From Methylorubrum extorquens (GTDB taxonomy: Bacteria; Pseudomonadota; Alphaproteobacteria; Rhizobiales; Beijerinckiaceae): 64,000 nt of DNA. Below are positions 7,386 through 18,002 of this stretch, piece by piece. The stretch is taken from NCBI RefSeq assembly GCF_024169925.1, contig NZ_JALJXF010000001.1, positions 339,501-403,500 of the forward strand, given 5' to 3'. Position 1 is the stretch's first letter; each line of letters opens with the position of its first letter. A model generated the notes under the pieces. It did no database searches. It was not told the DNA's origin and saw only the letters and a list, made by a program, of their open reading frames with translations. A program made the translations under genes and the position numbers.

Positions 7386-9572
7386 TCAGAACTTGTAGGT
7401 CAGGCTCCCGAGGATCGTGCGCCGCGTGCCGACGAAGCAATCGCCGCGGGCAAGGCAGGTCGAGAGATACCGCGTGTCGGCGATGTTGGACACGTTGAGC
7501 TGCGCGCGCCAATGCGCATCCTCCCAGCCCACCAACGCGTCGGCGAGCGTCACGGCCGGCGTGTTGAAGCTGTTGAGCGAGCCGTCGAACGATTCGCCGA
7601 TATGGCGCACGCCGCCGCCGACGAGGAAGGAGCCGGGGATGTCGGCCAGGGTGAAGCGGTGGGTCACCCATAGCGAGGCGAGGTGCAGCGGCTGCGTCTC
7701 GACCCGCGCTCCGGCATTGTCGCCGGCGGCGTAGCGGGCATCGGTGTAGGCGTAGCTCGCGATGATGTTGGTGTCGTTGTTGATGGTGGCGATGGCTTCG
7801 ATGTCGCCGCCCTGGATCTTGACCTTGCCGGTCTGGATCGAGATCGGCAGGCCGCTCGGATCGGGGGTCAGCCGGTTGCGCTCCACCGTGTCGTAGATTG
7901 CCGCGTTGACCGCGAACCACGGCGTCGGGTTGTACTTGAAGCCGCCCTCGATCTGCTCGCCTTCGATCGGCCGGCAAGCCCCGCCCGCGCAGACATTGGC
8001 GCCGAAGATCGGGGTGAACGAGGTCGCGTAGGAGACGTACGGGGTCAGGCCGTTCTCGAAGGCGTACATCAGGCCGATGCGGCCGGTGGTGGCCTCGCCG
8101 GCGACACTCTCCGCGCCCCGCGTCGCGCTGTTCACCCAGTCGTGCCGCACCGTGGCGAGCACGATCCATTGGCCGAACTTGATCTGATCCTGCAGGTAGA
8201 GTCCGGTCTGGCTCTGCGAGAGCGCGGTCGGCACGCCGAGATCCGGCGGCGTCACGCCGACATAGACCGGCGCGTAGAGGTCGAACGGGCGCGGATCGGT
8301 GCCGAAGCCCGTCCGCGTGCTGTCCCATTGCTGGCGGAAATCGACGCCGCCGAGCACGGTGTGCGAGATCGGCCCGGTGTCGAAGCGGCCCTGCAGGTTG
8401 GTGTCGGTGGTGATCCGGTCCTTGACCGAGCTGACGCGGTAGGTGAACCGGTCGACCGTGCGGCGGGCCGGGTCGAGGAACGGCGCGTTCGGCAGGGTGG
8501 CGCTCGGCGTCAGCGTGTACACGTTGCCGTAGGCCGATTGATACGTCCCGTCGATGTGGCTGTAGCGCAGGTTCTGCCGCAGGATCAGGCTGTCGTCGAA
8601 ACGGTGCTCGAACAGGCTGGTGATCGAACTCGTCTCGGTCTCGTAGCGGTTGAAGTTCGGGTCGCCCGTGAAGCGGTTGAGCGGGATGAAGCCGTTCGGT
8701 CCGGCATAGAGCGAGCCCTCCCGCGGCAGGAAGGCATCCGAGGCGCCGAACGCGTCCTTCTGGTGCAGGCCGATCAGGGTCCAGTTCGTGTCGGCGGAGG
8801 GGCGCCACGTCACCGAGGGGTTGATGACGTAGCGGTCGTTGGCGACGAAGTCGGTCTGCGCGTCGGCCAGACGTCCCACGCCGACGAACCGGTAGAGGAG
8901 CTGCCCGTCCTCGGTGAGGCGCCCGGTCGAATCCGCGAAGGCTTCCTTCCAGCCGTAATTGCCGAACCGCACCCCGGCCTCGGTGTAGGGCACGTCGAGG
9001 GGGCGCTTCGACACGAGGTTGATCAGGCCGCCGACGGGGCTCGATCCGTAGAGGGTCGAGGCGGGGCCGCGCAGCACCTCGAAGCGCGACAGAGTGTAGG
9101 GATCGGGCCGCGGCTCGTTGAAGACGTCGGGATCCTTGAGGCGCAGGCCGTCGAGGAAGATCGCCGCGTCCGAGCCGCGGATACGCGGATAGTCGCCGCG
9201 GGTGCTCGGGCCATAGGCTTCCGCGGCGACGCCCGCGGTGTACCGCAGGGCTTCCTGCACGCTGGTGGCGGCCTGCTCGCGGACCTGCTGCTCGCCGACG
9301 ACCGAGATGGATTGCGGCGTCTCCTTCAGCGCCGTGTCCGTCTTGGTGCCGGTGGCGCTGCGCTGGGCGACGTAGCCGGGGACCGGACCGAAGGCGCTCT
9401 CGGTGCCGGCCCCGCCCGGACCGCTGCCGCCCCGGCCCGAACCCTCGACGCTCAGCGTCTCGAGCGTCACCGCCTCCTGCGCCCGCGCCATGCCGGACGA
9501 GCCGAGGGCGGCGGTGCCGGCGAGAAAAGCGGCGAGGCCATAACGCAGTCGATCACGCAACGCAGACGACAT
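7386..9572 (-). CDS. TonB-dependent siderophore receptor
   Basis: Outer-membrane receptor for ferric siderophores, energised by TonB-ExbB-ExbD. It begins with a signal peptide ending at about residue 31 (GMARAQEA), then a plug domain (ETPQSISVV, IRGSDAAIFLDGL, LRGPASTLYGSSPVGGLINLVSKRP), then a 22-strand barrel ending in the aromatic LGSLTYKF typical for outer-membrane insertion. At 728 residues it matches the ferrichrome/hydroxamate class (FhuA, FoxA). The actual ligand cannot be decided. No inner-membrane siderophore ABC transporter is adjacent, so it is a stand-alone receptor. Iron control is likely, but I did not find a convincing operator upstream. Confidence 0.92.
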   Translation of the reverse strand: MSSALRDRLRYGLAAFLAGTAALGSSGMARAQEAVTLETLSVEGSGRGGSGPGGAGTESAFGPVPGYVAQRSATGTKTDTALKETPQSISVVGEQQVREQAATSVQEALRYTAGVAAEAYGPSTRGDYPRIRGSDAAIFLDGLRLKDPDVFNEPRPDPYTLSRFEVLRGPASTLYGSSPVGGLINLVSKRPLDVPYTEAGVRFGNYGWKEAFADSTGRLTEDGQLLYRFVGVGRLADAQTDFVANDRYVINPSVTWRPSADTNWTLIGLHQKDAFGASDAFLPREGSLYAGPNGFIPLNRFTGDPNFNRYETETSSITSLFEHRFDDSLILRQNLRYSHIDGTYQSAYGNVYTLTPSATLPNAPFLDPARRTVDRFTYRVSSVKDRITTDTNLQGRFDTGPISHTVLGGVDFRQQWDSTRTGFGTDPRPFDLYAPVYVGVTPPDLGVPTALSQSQTGLYLQDQIKFGQWIVLATVRHDWVNSATRGAESVAGEATTGRIGLMYAFENGLTPYVSYATSFTPIFGANVCAGGACRPIEGEQIEGGFKYNPTPWFAVNAAIYDTVERNRLTPDPSGLPISIQTGKVKIQGGDIEAIATINNDTNIIASYAYTDARYAAGDNAGARVETQPLHLASLWVTHRFTLADIPGSFLVGGGVRHIGESFDGSLNSFNTPAVTLADALVGWEDAHWRAQLNVSNIADTRYLSTCLARGDCFVGTRRTILGSLTYKF

Positions 9573-9703
9573 CGAGGAACCCGGTTTCGTTGTTCGCTGA
9601 AGAGGCAGCTAGAACGGGGCTCGGGATCGCGCAATGCGGGTTATGTTGCTGGAAGTAGAACGATTCAAGTCTTCAAGGTGATCCGGGTTTGGTTTCAAGC
9701 ATC

Positions 9704-9731
9704 AGGCATGATCTTCGGGAAAGCCATGCCT
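9704..9731. repeat. short palindrome, relic of a dispersed intergenic repeat
   Basis: AGGCATG and CATGCCT arms frame ATCTTCGGGAAAGC. The pattern GCATGATCTT..CGGAAA resembles, from memory, a very common intergenic palindrome of Rhizobiales. It lies between the divergently oriented flank of the receptor gene and the end of the flotillin gene, and it could also act as a weak 3' end for flotillin. Confidence 0.4.
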
Positions 9732-9763
9732 GTTCATATTCTTGCTCCGCTGTTTCTTTTCGG

Positions 9764-11470
9764 TCACTCGGCCGCGCCGGCATGCCCGTTGGCGGGCGGC
9801 TCGACGGCCGTGCCGTTGCGCAACCCGCCGACCAGCGTGTCGAGGCTGCCCTTGCCCTCGGCGAAGCCCGCCTCGTTCAAGATCGCGCCGAGGATCGGGC
9901 TGTTGTACTGGTAGCGCAGCAGGTGGCCCGACAGGTTGTCGCCGAGGCTCGCCGAGACGCCGCCGGCGCCGTTGCCGCCGCCCATCATGCCGCCCGCGTC
10001 GAAGATGCGGATCGAGTCGATCTTCTCCACCGCCCGCATGCTCTCGCGCAGGGCATCCGGGATGATGCCGAGGCGCTTGAGACCCGTCTCGAAGGCGCGG
10101 GCCTCGGCCGAGAGCGCGTTGCGCGCCTCGTTCATGGCCCGCTCGCGCTCGGCCTCGGCTTGGCCGAGCTTGGCGATGGCCTCCGCCCGCGAGGTGGCGG
10201 CGGTCGCCTCGGCCTCGGCCAGGGTGATGATGGCATTGGCCCGGTCCTCGGCGGCGCGCCGCTCGGCCTCCGCCGTTACGGTGACGCCGGTCGCCTCCCG
10301 CTCGGCCTCCTGCTTGGCAGCGATGACGGTGACCTCGCGCTCGCGCTCGGCGATCTCCTTGGCCTTGGCCGTGGCGACGCGCTCCTCCGCGGCGACGGCG
10401 AGCGCTTCGGCCGTCTTGGCGGCGGCGCGGGCCTCCGACTCCTTCTGGGAGCGCTCGGCGATCTTGATGGCGTTGTCCTGAAGGATGAGCTGGCGCTCGC
10501 GCTCGGCCTCCGCGTTGCGCTGGGCGATGGCGAGGTCCGCCTCAATCCGCGCGCCCTCCGAGTTCTTGCGCGCCTCGGCCTCGCGCAGGCGCACCGCCTG
10601 CTCGCGCTCGATCCGCGCGGTCTCCTCGCTCTGCTGGGCGCGCTGCTCGGCCTGGGCGGTCTCGGCGCGGGTCTCGGCGGTCTTGTTGGCGATGTCGCGT
10701 TCCTGGGCGAGTTGCGCCTCGCGAGTGGTGCGCTTGATCTCCAGTTGCTTGAGCGCGGTCTCGCGGTCCTTCTCGGCCACAGCGACCTCGGCGTCGCGCT
10801 CTGTGGCGTTGCGCTCCTTGCGGCGCTGCTCGGTGATCTCCTTCAGCCGGGCCAGACCTTCCGCGTCGAACGAGTTGTCGGGGTTGAAATGCTCGATCGA
10901 GGTCTGGTCGAGGCGGGTCAGCGAGGCGGATTCGAGTTCGAGGCCGTTGTGGCGCAGGTCGCCCGAGACCGCCTCCTGCACGCCCTTCACGAAGGCGGCG
11001 CGCTTTTCCTGAAGGTCGGGCAGGGTCATGCCGGCGGCGACCGAGCGCAGGGCATCGACGAACTTCGCCTCGATCAGCTCGCGCAGCAGCATCGCGTCGT
11101 TGGTGCGGTCACCCAGCGTCTGGGCGGCGAGCGCGATGGACTCCTCCTTGGGCTCGACGCGGACGTAGAACTCGACGGTGATGTCGGCCCGCAGGCGGTC
11201 CTTGGTGATGAGCGACTCATTTCCTGAGCGCTTCACCTCCAGCCGCAGGGTGTTGAGGTTCACCATGGCGATGGAGTGGAACACCGGCAGCAGCACCGCG
11301 CCGCCATCGACCACGACCTTGCGCCCGCCCAGCCCCGTACGGACGAAGGCGGTGTCCCGCGTCGTGCGCCGGTAGAGCCGGCTGAACACGAAGCCGATGC
11401 CGAGCAACGCGACGACGATGATGCCGGCGATCACCAGCAGGTTGACGATGCCGGGGCTGACCAAATCCAT
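9764..11470 (-). CDS. yqiK: flotillin family protein (YqiK-like)
   Basis: Membrane scaffold protein of the flotillin/SPFH superfamily. One N-terminal transmembrane helix (about residues 6-30) is followed by the SPFH/Band-7 domain. A very long Glu/Ala/Arg-rich coiled coil (roughly 240-480) and a C-terminal tail with a Gly-rich patch (GGMMGGGNGAGG) follow. The start is the ATG preceding DLVSPGIVN, with AAAGGA upstream; a longer reading frame exists but has no ribosome site. It is the third gene of a pspA-yqiJ-yqiK operon. Homologues organise membrane microdomains and, with NfeD/YqiJ-type partners, respond to envelope stress. Confidence 0.9.
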   Translation of the reverse strand: MDLVSPGIVNLLVIAGIIVVALLGIGFVFSRLYRRTTRDTAFVRTGLGGRKVVVDGGAVLLPVFHSIAMVNLNTLRLEVKRSGNESLITKDRLRADITVEFYVRVEPKEESIALAAQTLGDRTNDAMLLRELIEAKFVDALRSVAAGMTLPDLQEKRAAFVKGVQEAVSGDLRHNGLELESASLTRLDQTSIEHFNPDNSFDAEGLARLKEITEQRRKERNATERDAEVAVAEKDRETALKQLEIKRTTREAQLAQERDIANKTAETRAETAQAEQRAQQSEETARIEREQAVRLREAEARKNSEGARIEADLAIAQRNAEAERERQLILQDNAIKIAERSQKESEARAAAKTAEALAVAAEERVATAKAKEIAEREREVTVIAAKQEAEREATGVTVTAEAERRAAEDRANAIITLAEAEATAATSRAEAIAKLGQAEAERERAMNEARNALSAEARAFETGLKRLGIIPDALRESMRAVEKIDSIRIFDAGGMMGGGNGAGGVSASLGDNLSGHLLRYQYNSPILGAILNEAGFAEGKGSLDTLVGGLRNGTAVEPPANGHAGAAE

Positions 11471-11522
11471 CGTGAGCGATCCTTTCGGTGGCGGGGGGCG
11501 GTGGAGGGGGGAGAAGAAGCGA

Positions 11523-12179
11523 TCAGAGATCCGGCGCGGCGGGCACCGCGACGTAGACGGCGTCGGCACGGTCCACGATCAGGACGCGGGCGCCGGCTTC
11601 CATGGCCGGGGCCCCGGGGGCGGCGCGGGTGCGCAGGAAGTGGGTGTTGCCGTGGCGGTCCACCGCGCGGACCTGTCCCGGCAGGCCCTGGTCGAGCGGC
11701 CCGAGGGTGACTTCCGCCGTCGCGCCGATCAGGTCGTCGGCCGTGACGACGTAGCTCTCGTCCCGCGGTATCAGCCGGGCGATGGCCTTGGTCGAGACGC
11801 GCAGCGCCGGCAGGGTCGCCGCGCCCGCGAGCAGGATCGCGGCCGGCGCCGGCAGGGGCGCGAGGAAGGCGGCGGCCAGGCCCTGCAGCACGAAGCCCGC
11901 CAGCGCGAAGACGGCCAGAGCGAGGATCAGCAGGATCAGGAACGGAACCCGTCCGAGATTGATCCACGACATCAGCGCGGCGGGCGAGAGCGCACCGCCG
12001 GCATCCGCCGCAGTCGCGAGATCGCCCCCGCCCCCCGTCTCGTGACCGAGGGCACCATCCACCACGGCCGAGAGCGACTGCCCGAGGAAGAGGGACAGCG
12101 CCTCCACCACGACGAGGCCGGCCATCACCGCCGCCGCCAGGGTGAAGGGGAACAGGGCGGGAGCGACCAGGGCACTCAC
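11523..12179 (-). CDS. yqiJ: YqiJ-like OB-fold membrane protein
   Basis: A 218-residue inner-membrane protein with hydrophobic segments at about residues 10-35 and two between 75 and 125. A soluble beta-rich C-terminal domain (about 140-218) follows, of the OB/NfeD-like type found as the partner of flotillins. The E. coli pair yqiJ-yqiK has the same arrangement. Its start overlaps the stop of the upstream PspA-like gene in an ATGA, indicating translational coupling, and flotillin follows after 52 bases. The family assignment rests on architecture and context more than on diagnostic residues. Confidence 0.78.
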   Translation of the reverse strand: MSALVAPALFPFTLAAAVMAGLVVVEALSLFLGQSLSAVVDGALGHETGGGGDLATAADAGGALSPAALMSWINLGRVPFLILLILALAVFALAGFVLQGLAAAFLAPLPAPAAILLAGAATLPALRVSTKAIARLIPRDESYVVTADDLIGATAEVTLGPLDQGLPGQVRAVDRHGNTHFLRTRAAPGAPAMEAGARVLIVDRADAVYVAVPAAPDL

Positions 12180-13315
12180 GAAGGTCGGCCCTGCTTCAGC
12201 GCCGCGAGCCGCCGCTCGATGGCGTCGTCGCGGTGCAGCCGGTCGAGATCCTCGACCGACGGGTCGGCGACCGCCGAGGCCGTGCCTGTGACCCGGTCGA
12301 TCGCCCGCAGCGATTGTTCGAGCTGGCGGGTGCGCGTCGCCTCCTCGCGGCCGTAACCGTCGAGCGGGTCGGCCGCCTTCGCCGGAGGCTGCCGCAGGAG
12401 CGCGATCCGGTGCTCGGCGTCGCGCCGGGCGGCCGTGGCGGCCTGCATCGCCTTCGTCGCCGCCTCGTGCCGCTCCGCCACGTCCGCGAGGCTCGAATCG
12501 ATCGCCTCGATCTGGCTTTCCAAGTCGAGCTGACGGCTGATGCCGGCCCGCGCCAGATCCTCGCGTCCGCTCGACAGCGCCAGCGACAGCTTCTCGGGCA
12601 GGGCCGTCCGCTCGCCGTCGAGTTGGCCGCGGCGGGCGGTGAGGCGGTGCTCCTCGGCCTTGATCTTGCCGAGGTCGAGCCGCGCCTCGTGGATCACCGC
12701 GTCGATCTCGCGGAGTGCCTGCTCGGCGACCGCGAGGCCGTTGCGGTCCTCCACCGCGTCGAGGGCGGCGTTGGACAGGCCGCCGATGATCCGGCCGACG
12801 CGGGTCAGGATGTTCTCGGGCATGCGGGTCTCCTCCTTCGGTGCGGTGACGGAGACGCCCACCTGGATGGTGAGCGTGTCGCCCGCGAGCGTGAGGCGGG
12901 CGCTGGAGAGTTCGCGCCAGGGGCCGTCATAGCCCTCGACACGGTAGGGCATCGTGCGCCGGCCGCTCATGGTGGTCAGCGCGATCTCCGAGGCGCCCTT
13001 CACGCTGAACAGCTTGTCGTCGAGCGGCATCGACGTGACGGTCTCGGGGGCGAACCCGGCGGCGCGCTGCGCGAAGTCGCGGATGCCGAGGGTCACGAGG
13101 CGGGCCGGAAGTCCGGTCTCGTCGCGGGCACGCCCGTAGCCGTGCTCGATCAGGGCGACGACGTTGGCCCGCAAGCCATGCTCCCGGCGGATCTCTTCGA
13201 GCAGAACGAGCATCCGCCGATAGGCCGCGAGCATGGCGCGAATAGCATCGAGATCGGCCGGCTCGGGGAGGAGCCGGTAGGTGAGGCGAGAAGGAAGGGT
13301 TCCTGAGCGAGTCAC
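12176..13315 (-). CDS. PspA/IM30-like protein with TnpB-N-like N-terminal extension
   Basis: The C-terminal 215 residues (from Met165) are a PspA/IM30 protein: a short amphipathic start, long coiled coil, and the family word REDLARAGI. PspA guards inner-membrane integrity. The first ~160 residues instead resemble the N-terminal lobe of IS605-type OrfB/TnpB proteins: a YRLLPEPADLDAIRAML start, GLPARLVTLGIRDFAQRA, then a beta-rich block with LDDKLFSVKG and GRRTMPYRV. No RuvC catalytic domain or zinc ribbon follows. Met165 has a perfect AAGGAGG eight bases upstream, while the GTG at 13315 has no clear ribosome site. The cell may therefore make a fusion, a normal-length PspA, or both. It heads a pspA-yqiJ-flotillin operon. 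Confidence 0.75.
   Translation of the reverse strand: MTRSGTLPSRLTYRLLPEPADLDAIRAMLAAYRRMLVLLEEIRREHGLRANVVALIEHGYGRARDETGLPARLVTLGIRDFAQRAAGFAPETVTSMPLDDKLFSVKGASEIALTTMSGRRTMPYRVEGYDGPWRELSSARLTLAGDTLTIQVGVSVTAPKEETRMPENILTRVGRIIGGLSNAALDAVEDRNGLAVAEQALREIDAVIHEARLDLGKIKAEEHRLTARRGQLDGERTALPEKLSLALSSGREDLARAGISRQLDLESQIEAIDSSLADVAERHEAATKAMQAATAARRDAEHRIALLRQPPAKAADPLDGYGREEATRTRQLEQSLRAIDRVTGTASAVADPSVEDLDRLHRDDAIERRLAALKQGRPS
12826..12840 (-). promoter_or_regulatory. internal Shine-Dalgarno for PspA-length start
   Basis: On the minus strand AAGGAGG is followed by eight bases and then ATG at 12823, inside the longer open frame. It would start a 215-residue protein of the normal PspA length. 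It is the best ribosome site in this operon. Confidence 0.7.
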
Positions 13316-13326
13316 GAGTCGAGGCT

Positions 13327-13347
13327 AAAACACCGTTTCGGTGTTTT
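13327..13347. promoter_or_regulatory. perfect palindrome upstream of the pspA-like operon
   Basis: AAAACACCG and CGGTGTTTT, 9-base perfect arms with a 3-base centre, lie 12 bases upstream of the GTG start of the PspA-like frame. The short spacer and symmetry suit a dimeric repressor operator. The minus-strand T-run also allows reading it as a small intrinsic terminator. Confidence 0.5.
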
Positions 13348-13522
13348 CAAGCGTGGCACACGCCTCGGATGCAGCATTCGGGCGGCAGCGCCCGCGCTGA
13401 GTGTGTGAAGGCACGTCGATCCCGCTTGATGGGCCGGCGGCGCGATACGGTGGCTGATGCTGCCGCGCGATGGCAGCGCAACGCGTCCCGGCGAGTCCCC
13501 GGCCGTCGAGGCGGGCCAGCAA

Positions 13523-13558
13523 CGAAAAAGACCCCGCCGGTTGGGGCGAGGTCTCTCG
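13523..13558 (-). terminator. terminator of the chemoreceptor gene
   Basis: An AGACCCCGCC / GGCGAGGTCT hairpin with one mismatch lies just downstream of the chemoreceptor gene. Reading on the minus strand, it is followed by a CTTTTT run, the usual form of an intrinsic terminator. Confidence 0.75.
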
Positions 13559-13578
13559 GTCGTGCCGTGGTGCGTGGG

Positions 13579-15288
13579 TCAGGCGGCCCGGACCGTCGCG
13601 AGGAAGCGCTGCACCTCCGCCGACAGGTGTTCGGATTGGCGCGACAGCTCGGAGGACGAGACCAGCACCTGGCTCGCGGCCATGCCGGTTTCCTCCGAGG
13701 CCTGGGCCACCCCGGAGATGTTGCGCGTCACCTCGGAGGTGCCGCTCGATGCCTGCGAGACGTTGCGCACGATTTCCTGCGTCGCCGCGCCCTGTTCCTC
13801 GACGGCCGCCGCGATACCGGTCGCGACGTTGTTGATCTCCCGGATCCGGCTGGCGATGGCGCCGATCGCCGTGACGGCCTGATCCGTGACCCCCTGGATC
13901 TCGCCGATCTGGCCCGAGATCTCCTCGGTGGCGCGCGCCGTCTGGCTGGCGAGTTCCTTCACCTCGGATGCCACGACTGCAAAGCCGCGCCCGGCTTCGC
14001 CCGCCCGCGCCGCCTCGATGGTCGCGTTCAGCGCCAGTAGGTTGGTCTGCGAGGCGATATTGGAGATGAGCCCAACCATGTCGCCGATCCGGGCCGAGGT
14101 GGTCCGCAGCGCCTGGACGAGATGGGTGGTCTGGTCGGCCTCGCCCACGGCCGCCTGCGCCAAGCCGGCGGAGCCCTGCACCTGGCGGCCGATCTCCTGG
14201 ACCGAAACTCCGAGCTCCTCGGCGGCGGCCGCGACCGTGCCGACGTTGGAGGCGGCTTCCTCCGCGGCTGCGGCGACCGTGGTGGATTGCGAGGCGGTCT
14301 CGGTCGCGCTCGCGGTCATCTGCTGGGCGGTCGCCTGCAATTCGGTCGCCGAGGACGACACCATGCCGACGATGCCGCCGACCGCCGCCTCGAAGCCGTC
14401 GGCCAACTCGATCATCGTGCGCTTGCGCTCCGCCGCCGCGGCTTCGTCCGTACGACGGCGCACTTCGGCCTCCTCGGCGGCCTTGCGGGCCACCATGGTC
14501 TTGATGCCCTCGACGGCCCGGCCGACGGCGCCGATCTCGTCGCCGCGGGTGGCCTCCTTGATCTCGGCCTCGATCTCGCCGCGCGCCATCCGCTGCAGGA
14601 CGTTGACGAGGCTGCCGAGCGGACGGGTCACCGCCAGCACGACGATCAGGCCGGCCAGCACCATGGCCCCCAGCAGGCCGACAACCGCGAAACCGATGAG
14701 TGTGTAGGTGCCGCGATCCGAGGCTTCGATCGCATGAGCCTTCGCCGATGCCAGCTCGTTGGCCAGCACTGTGGACCGATTCTGCATCCACTCGTTCAGC
14801 TTCAGCCGGGCCGGGATTCCGACATCCCGCGCGATCCGGAAGGCCTCGTCACCCTGCTGACGCATGCCGAGGTCGTAGACGCGATCGAGGGTTGCGAAAA
14901 AGCTCTCGATGTCGCGGCGCATCGCCTCGTTAGCGGTCCGCCGCTCCGGTGTGTCGGCGAGCGTGATGAGCCGGTCTGCGGCCTCTCGCGCCTCCGCCAT
15001 GCCGCCCTGCTGACGCGTCCGGAAGCGGGCTTTGTTCTGCGGGTCGTTGTCGAGCAGCATGTTACGGTCCATCACCACCGCCTCGGTGATGCCGCCGCGC
15101 ATGTGCATCAGCGCGTCCAGACGCACGGCCTGGACATCGACGATCCTGCCCGTCTGTGCCGAGAGACCGCGCATCACGTCGCGCGCGTAGACGATTAGGC
15201 CAGCGCTGATCATGAGCGTCAAAATTAAAGGTAAAGCGATTTTAACGATAAGCCTGGCGTTGCTGAAAAATCGCATCGAATTACCCAT
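13579..15288 (-). CDS. methyl-accepting chemotaxis protein
   Basis: Transmembrane chemoreceptor. The first membrane helix is at about residues 14-31, the periplasmic four-helix sensor spans about 35-185, and the second helix about 186-210. A HAMP linker ([20 protein letters not shown]) and the cytoplasmic signalling hairpin follow. The signalling tip [19 protein letters not shown] and [15 protein letters not shown] is fully conserved, so coupling to CheA/CheW is expected. No CheR-tethering pentapeptide is at the C-terminus. The ligand is unknown. No other che genes are in the window. The upstream region on this strand is locally AT-rich (about 15290-15360), consistent with its own promoter. 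Confidence 0.95.
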   Translation of the reverse strand: MGNSMRFFSNARLIVKIALPLILTLMISAGLIVYARDVMRGLSAQTGRIVDVQAVRLDALMHMRGGITEAVVMDRNMLLDNDPQNKARFRTRQQGGMAEAREAADRLITLADTPERRTANEAMRRDIESFFATLDRVYDLGMRQQGDEAFRIARDVGIPARLKLNEWMQNRSTVLANELASAKAHAIEASDRGTYTLIGFAVVGLLGAMVLAGLIVVLAVTRPLGSLVNVLQRMARGEIEAEIKEATRGDEIGAVGRAVEGIKTMVARKAAEEAEVRRRTDEAAAAERKRTMIELADGFEAAVGGIVGMVSSSATELQATAQQMTASATETASQSTTVAAAAEEAASNVGTVAAAAEELGVSVQEIGRQVQGSAGLAQAAVGEADQTTHLVQALRTTSARIGDMVGLISNIASQTNLLALNATIEAARAGEAGRGFAVVASEVKELASQTARATEEISGQIGEIQGVTDQAVTAIGAIASRIREINNVATGIAAAVEEQGAATQEIVRNVSQASSGTSEVTRNISGVAQASEETGMAASQVLVSSSELSRQSEHLSAEVQRFLATVRAA

Positions 15289-15446
15289 AATTTCGGCAAA
15301 GTGCCTAAAAGGTATTCATTGATTCGCCAGTAAAAACTGAGTTAACATTTTTTATAAAGCGGGCGGCCTCGTCGCGTACCGCTGGCTTCGGTGACGGAAC
15401 GTCGAACGGGTATCCCCTCCGGGATCAGACGCCGTCCAACCGACCG

Positions 15447-15896
15447 TCACCCCACCTGCCGGATCGCCTCGCCCAGCATCATCGCCGCGCAGACGGCGAC
15501 GTTGAGCGAGCGCAGGCCCGGCCGGATCGGCACGACGATGCGGGCATCGGCTGCCGCGTGGACCGCCTCCGGCACGCCGGCGGATTCACGGCCGAGCAGG
15601 AGGCAGTCGCCGTCGCGGAACGCGTGCTGCGTGTAGGGCACCGCGCCGGCGGTGGTGGCGAGCACGAGGCGGATGCCGGCCTCGCGCCGCCACGTCTCGA
15701 AGGCGTCCCAGGAGCGGTGCCGGGTGATCGCGACGTGGTCGAGATAGTCCAGCCCCGAGCGGCGCAGGTGTCGGTCGGACACGTCGAAGCCCGCCGGCTC
15801 GATGATCTCCACCGCGACCCCGAGGCAGGCGGCCATGCGCAGCATCGTGCCCGTGTTCTGCGGGATGTCGGGCTGGTAGAGGGCGAGACGCAGCAT
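15447..15896 (-). CDS. trmL: tRNA (cytidine(34)-2'-O)-methyltransferase
   Basis: SPOUT-class enzyme that 2'-O-methylates the wobble base of tRNA-Leu isoacceptors. Its 149 residues are the compact TrmL type without an extra RNA-binding domain. Visible family words are ALYQPDIPQNTGTMLR at the N-terminus, LLLGRESAGVPEAV in the knot region, and IPIRPGLRSLNVAV-like VPIRPGLRSLNVAVCAA, which forms the SAM-binding trefoil knot. The start is the ATG immediately before LRLALYQ; the reading frame extends further upstream but that part is not conserved in type. The gene is divergent from the ABC transporter gene. Confidence 0.93.
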   Translation of the reverse strand: MLRLALYQPDIPQNTGTMLRMAACLGVAVEIIEPAGFDVSDRHLRRSGLDYLDHVAITRHRSWDAFETWRREAGIRLVLATTAGAVPYTQHAFRDGDCLLLGRESAGVPEAVHAAADARIVVPIRPGLRSLNVAVCAAMMLGEAIRQVG

Positions 15897-16020
15897 CGGC
15901 GGGGCGGATTTGCGAAGGGGCAAGGCGGGGCAGGGTCTTGCCTGCGGCATGGGCGCGGGGTTGGCCCGGCGTCAAGGAGGCTTACCTGAGCCTCTCATTC
16001 CTCACTTGGTCCCAAAACGC

Positions 16021-17877
<1,857 letters not shown>

Positions 17878-17904
17878 GCATCGTCCCGAACGGTGGAGAC
17901 CGGC

Positions 17905-17928
17905 GTTCGGAAAAAGACGATGCCGAAC
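17905..17928. repeat. short dispersed intergenic motif, copy 1
   Basis: TTCGGAAAAAGACGATGCCG here matches CTTCGGAAAACGACGGTGCC at 25321-25340 with few changes. Both copies are intergenic. It may be a shortened member of the Rhizobiales palindromic repeat group also seen at 9704. Confidence 0.4.
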
Positions 17929-17932
17929 AAAA

Positions 17933-17980
17933 GGTCAGAGCATCGCCCTGGATTCGAGATCCGGGACGATGCTCTGGACC
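17933..17980. repeat. long imperfect palindrome between exporter genes
   Basis: Outer arms GGTC/GACC and AGAGCATCG/CGATGCTCT (one bulged G) continue into an inner CCC-T-GGAT / ATCC-GGG stem with loop TCGAG. It occupies the short gap between the ABC and MATE exporter genes. It could be a mobile-type palindrome or a 3'-end hairpin of the ABC gene; it lacks a T-run. Confidence 0.6.
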
Positions 17981-18002
17981 GAACGAACGGAGCTGACACA
18001 CC

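Noticed and set aside
7683..9914. 743-codon plus-strand frame opposite the TonB-dependent receptor gene
   Set aside because: Shadow of the receptor gene. It has no recognisable domains, and the receptor on the other strand is complete from signal peptide to terminal aromatic strand.
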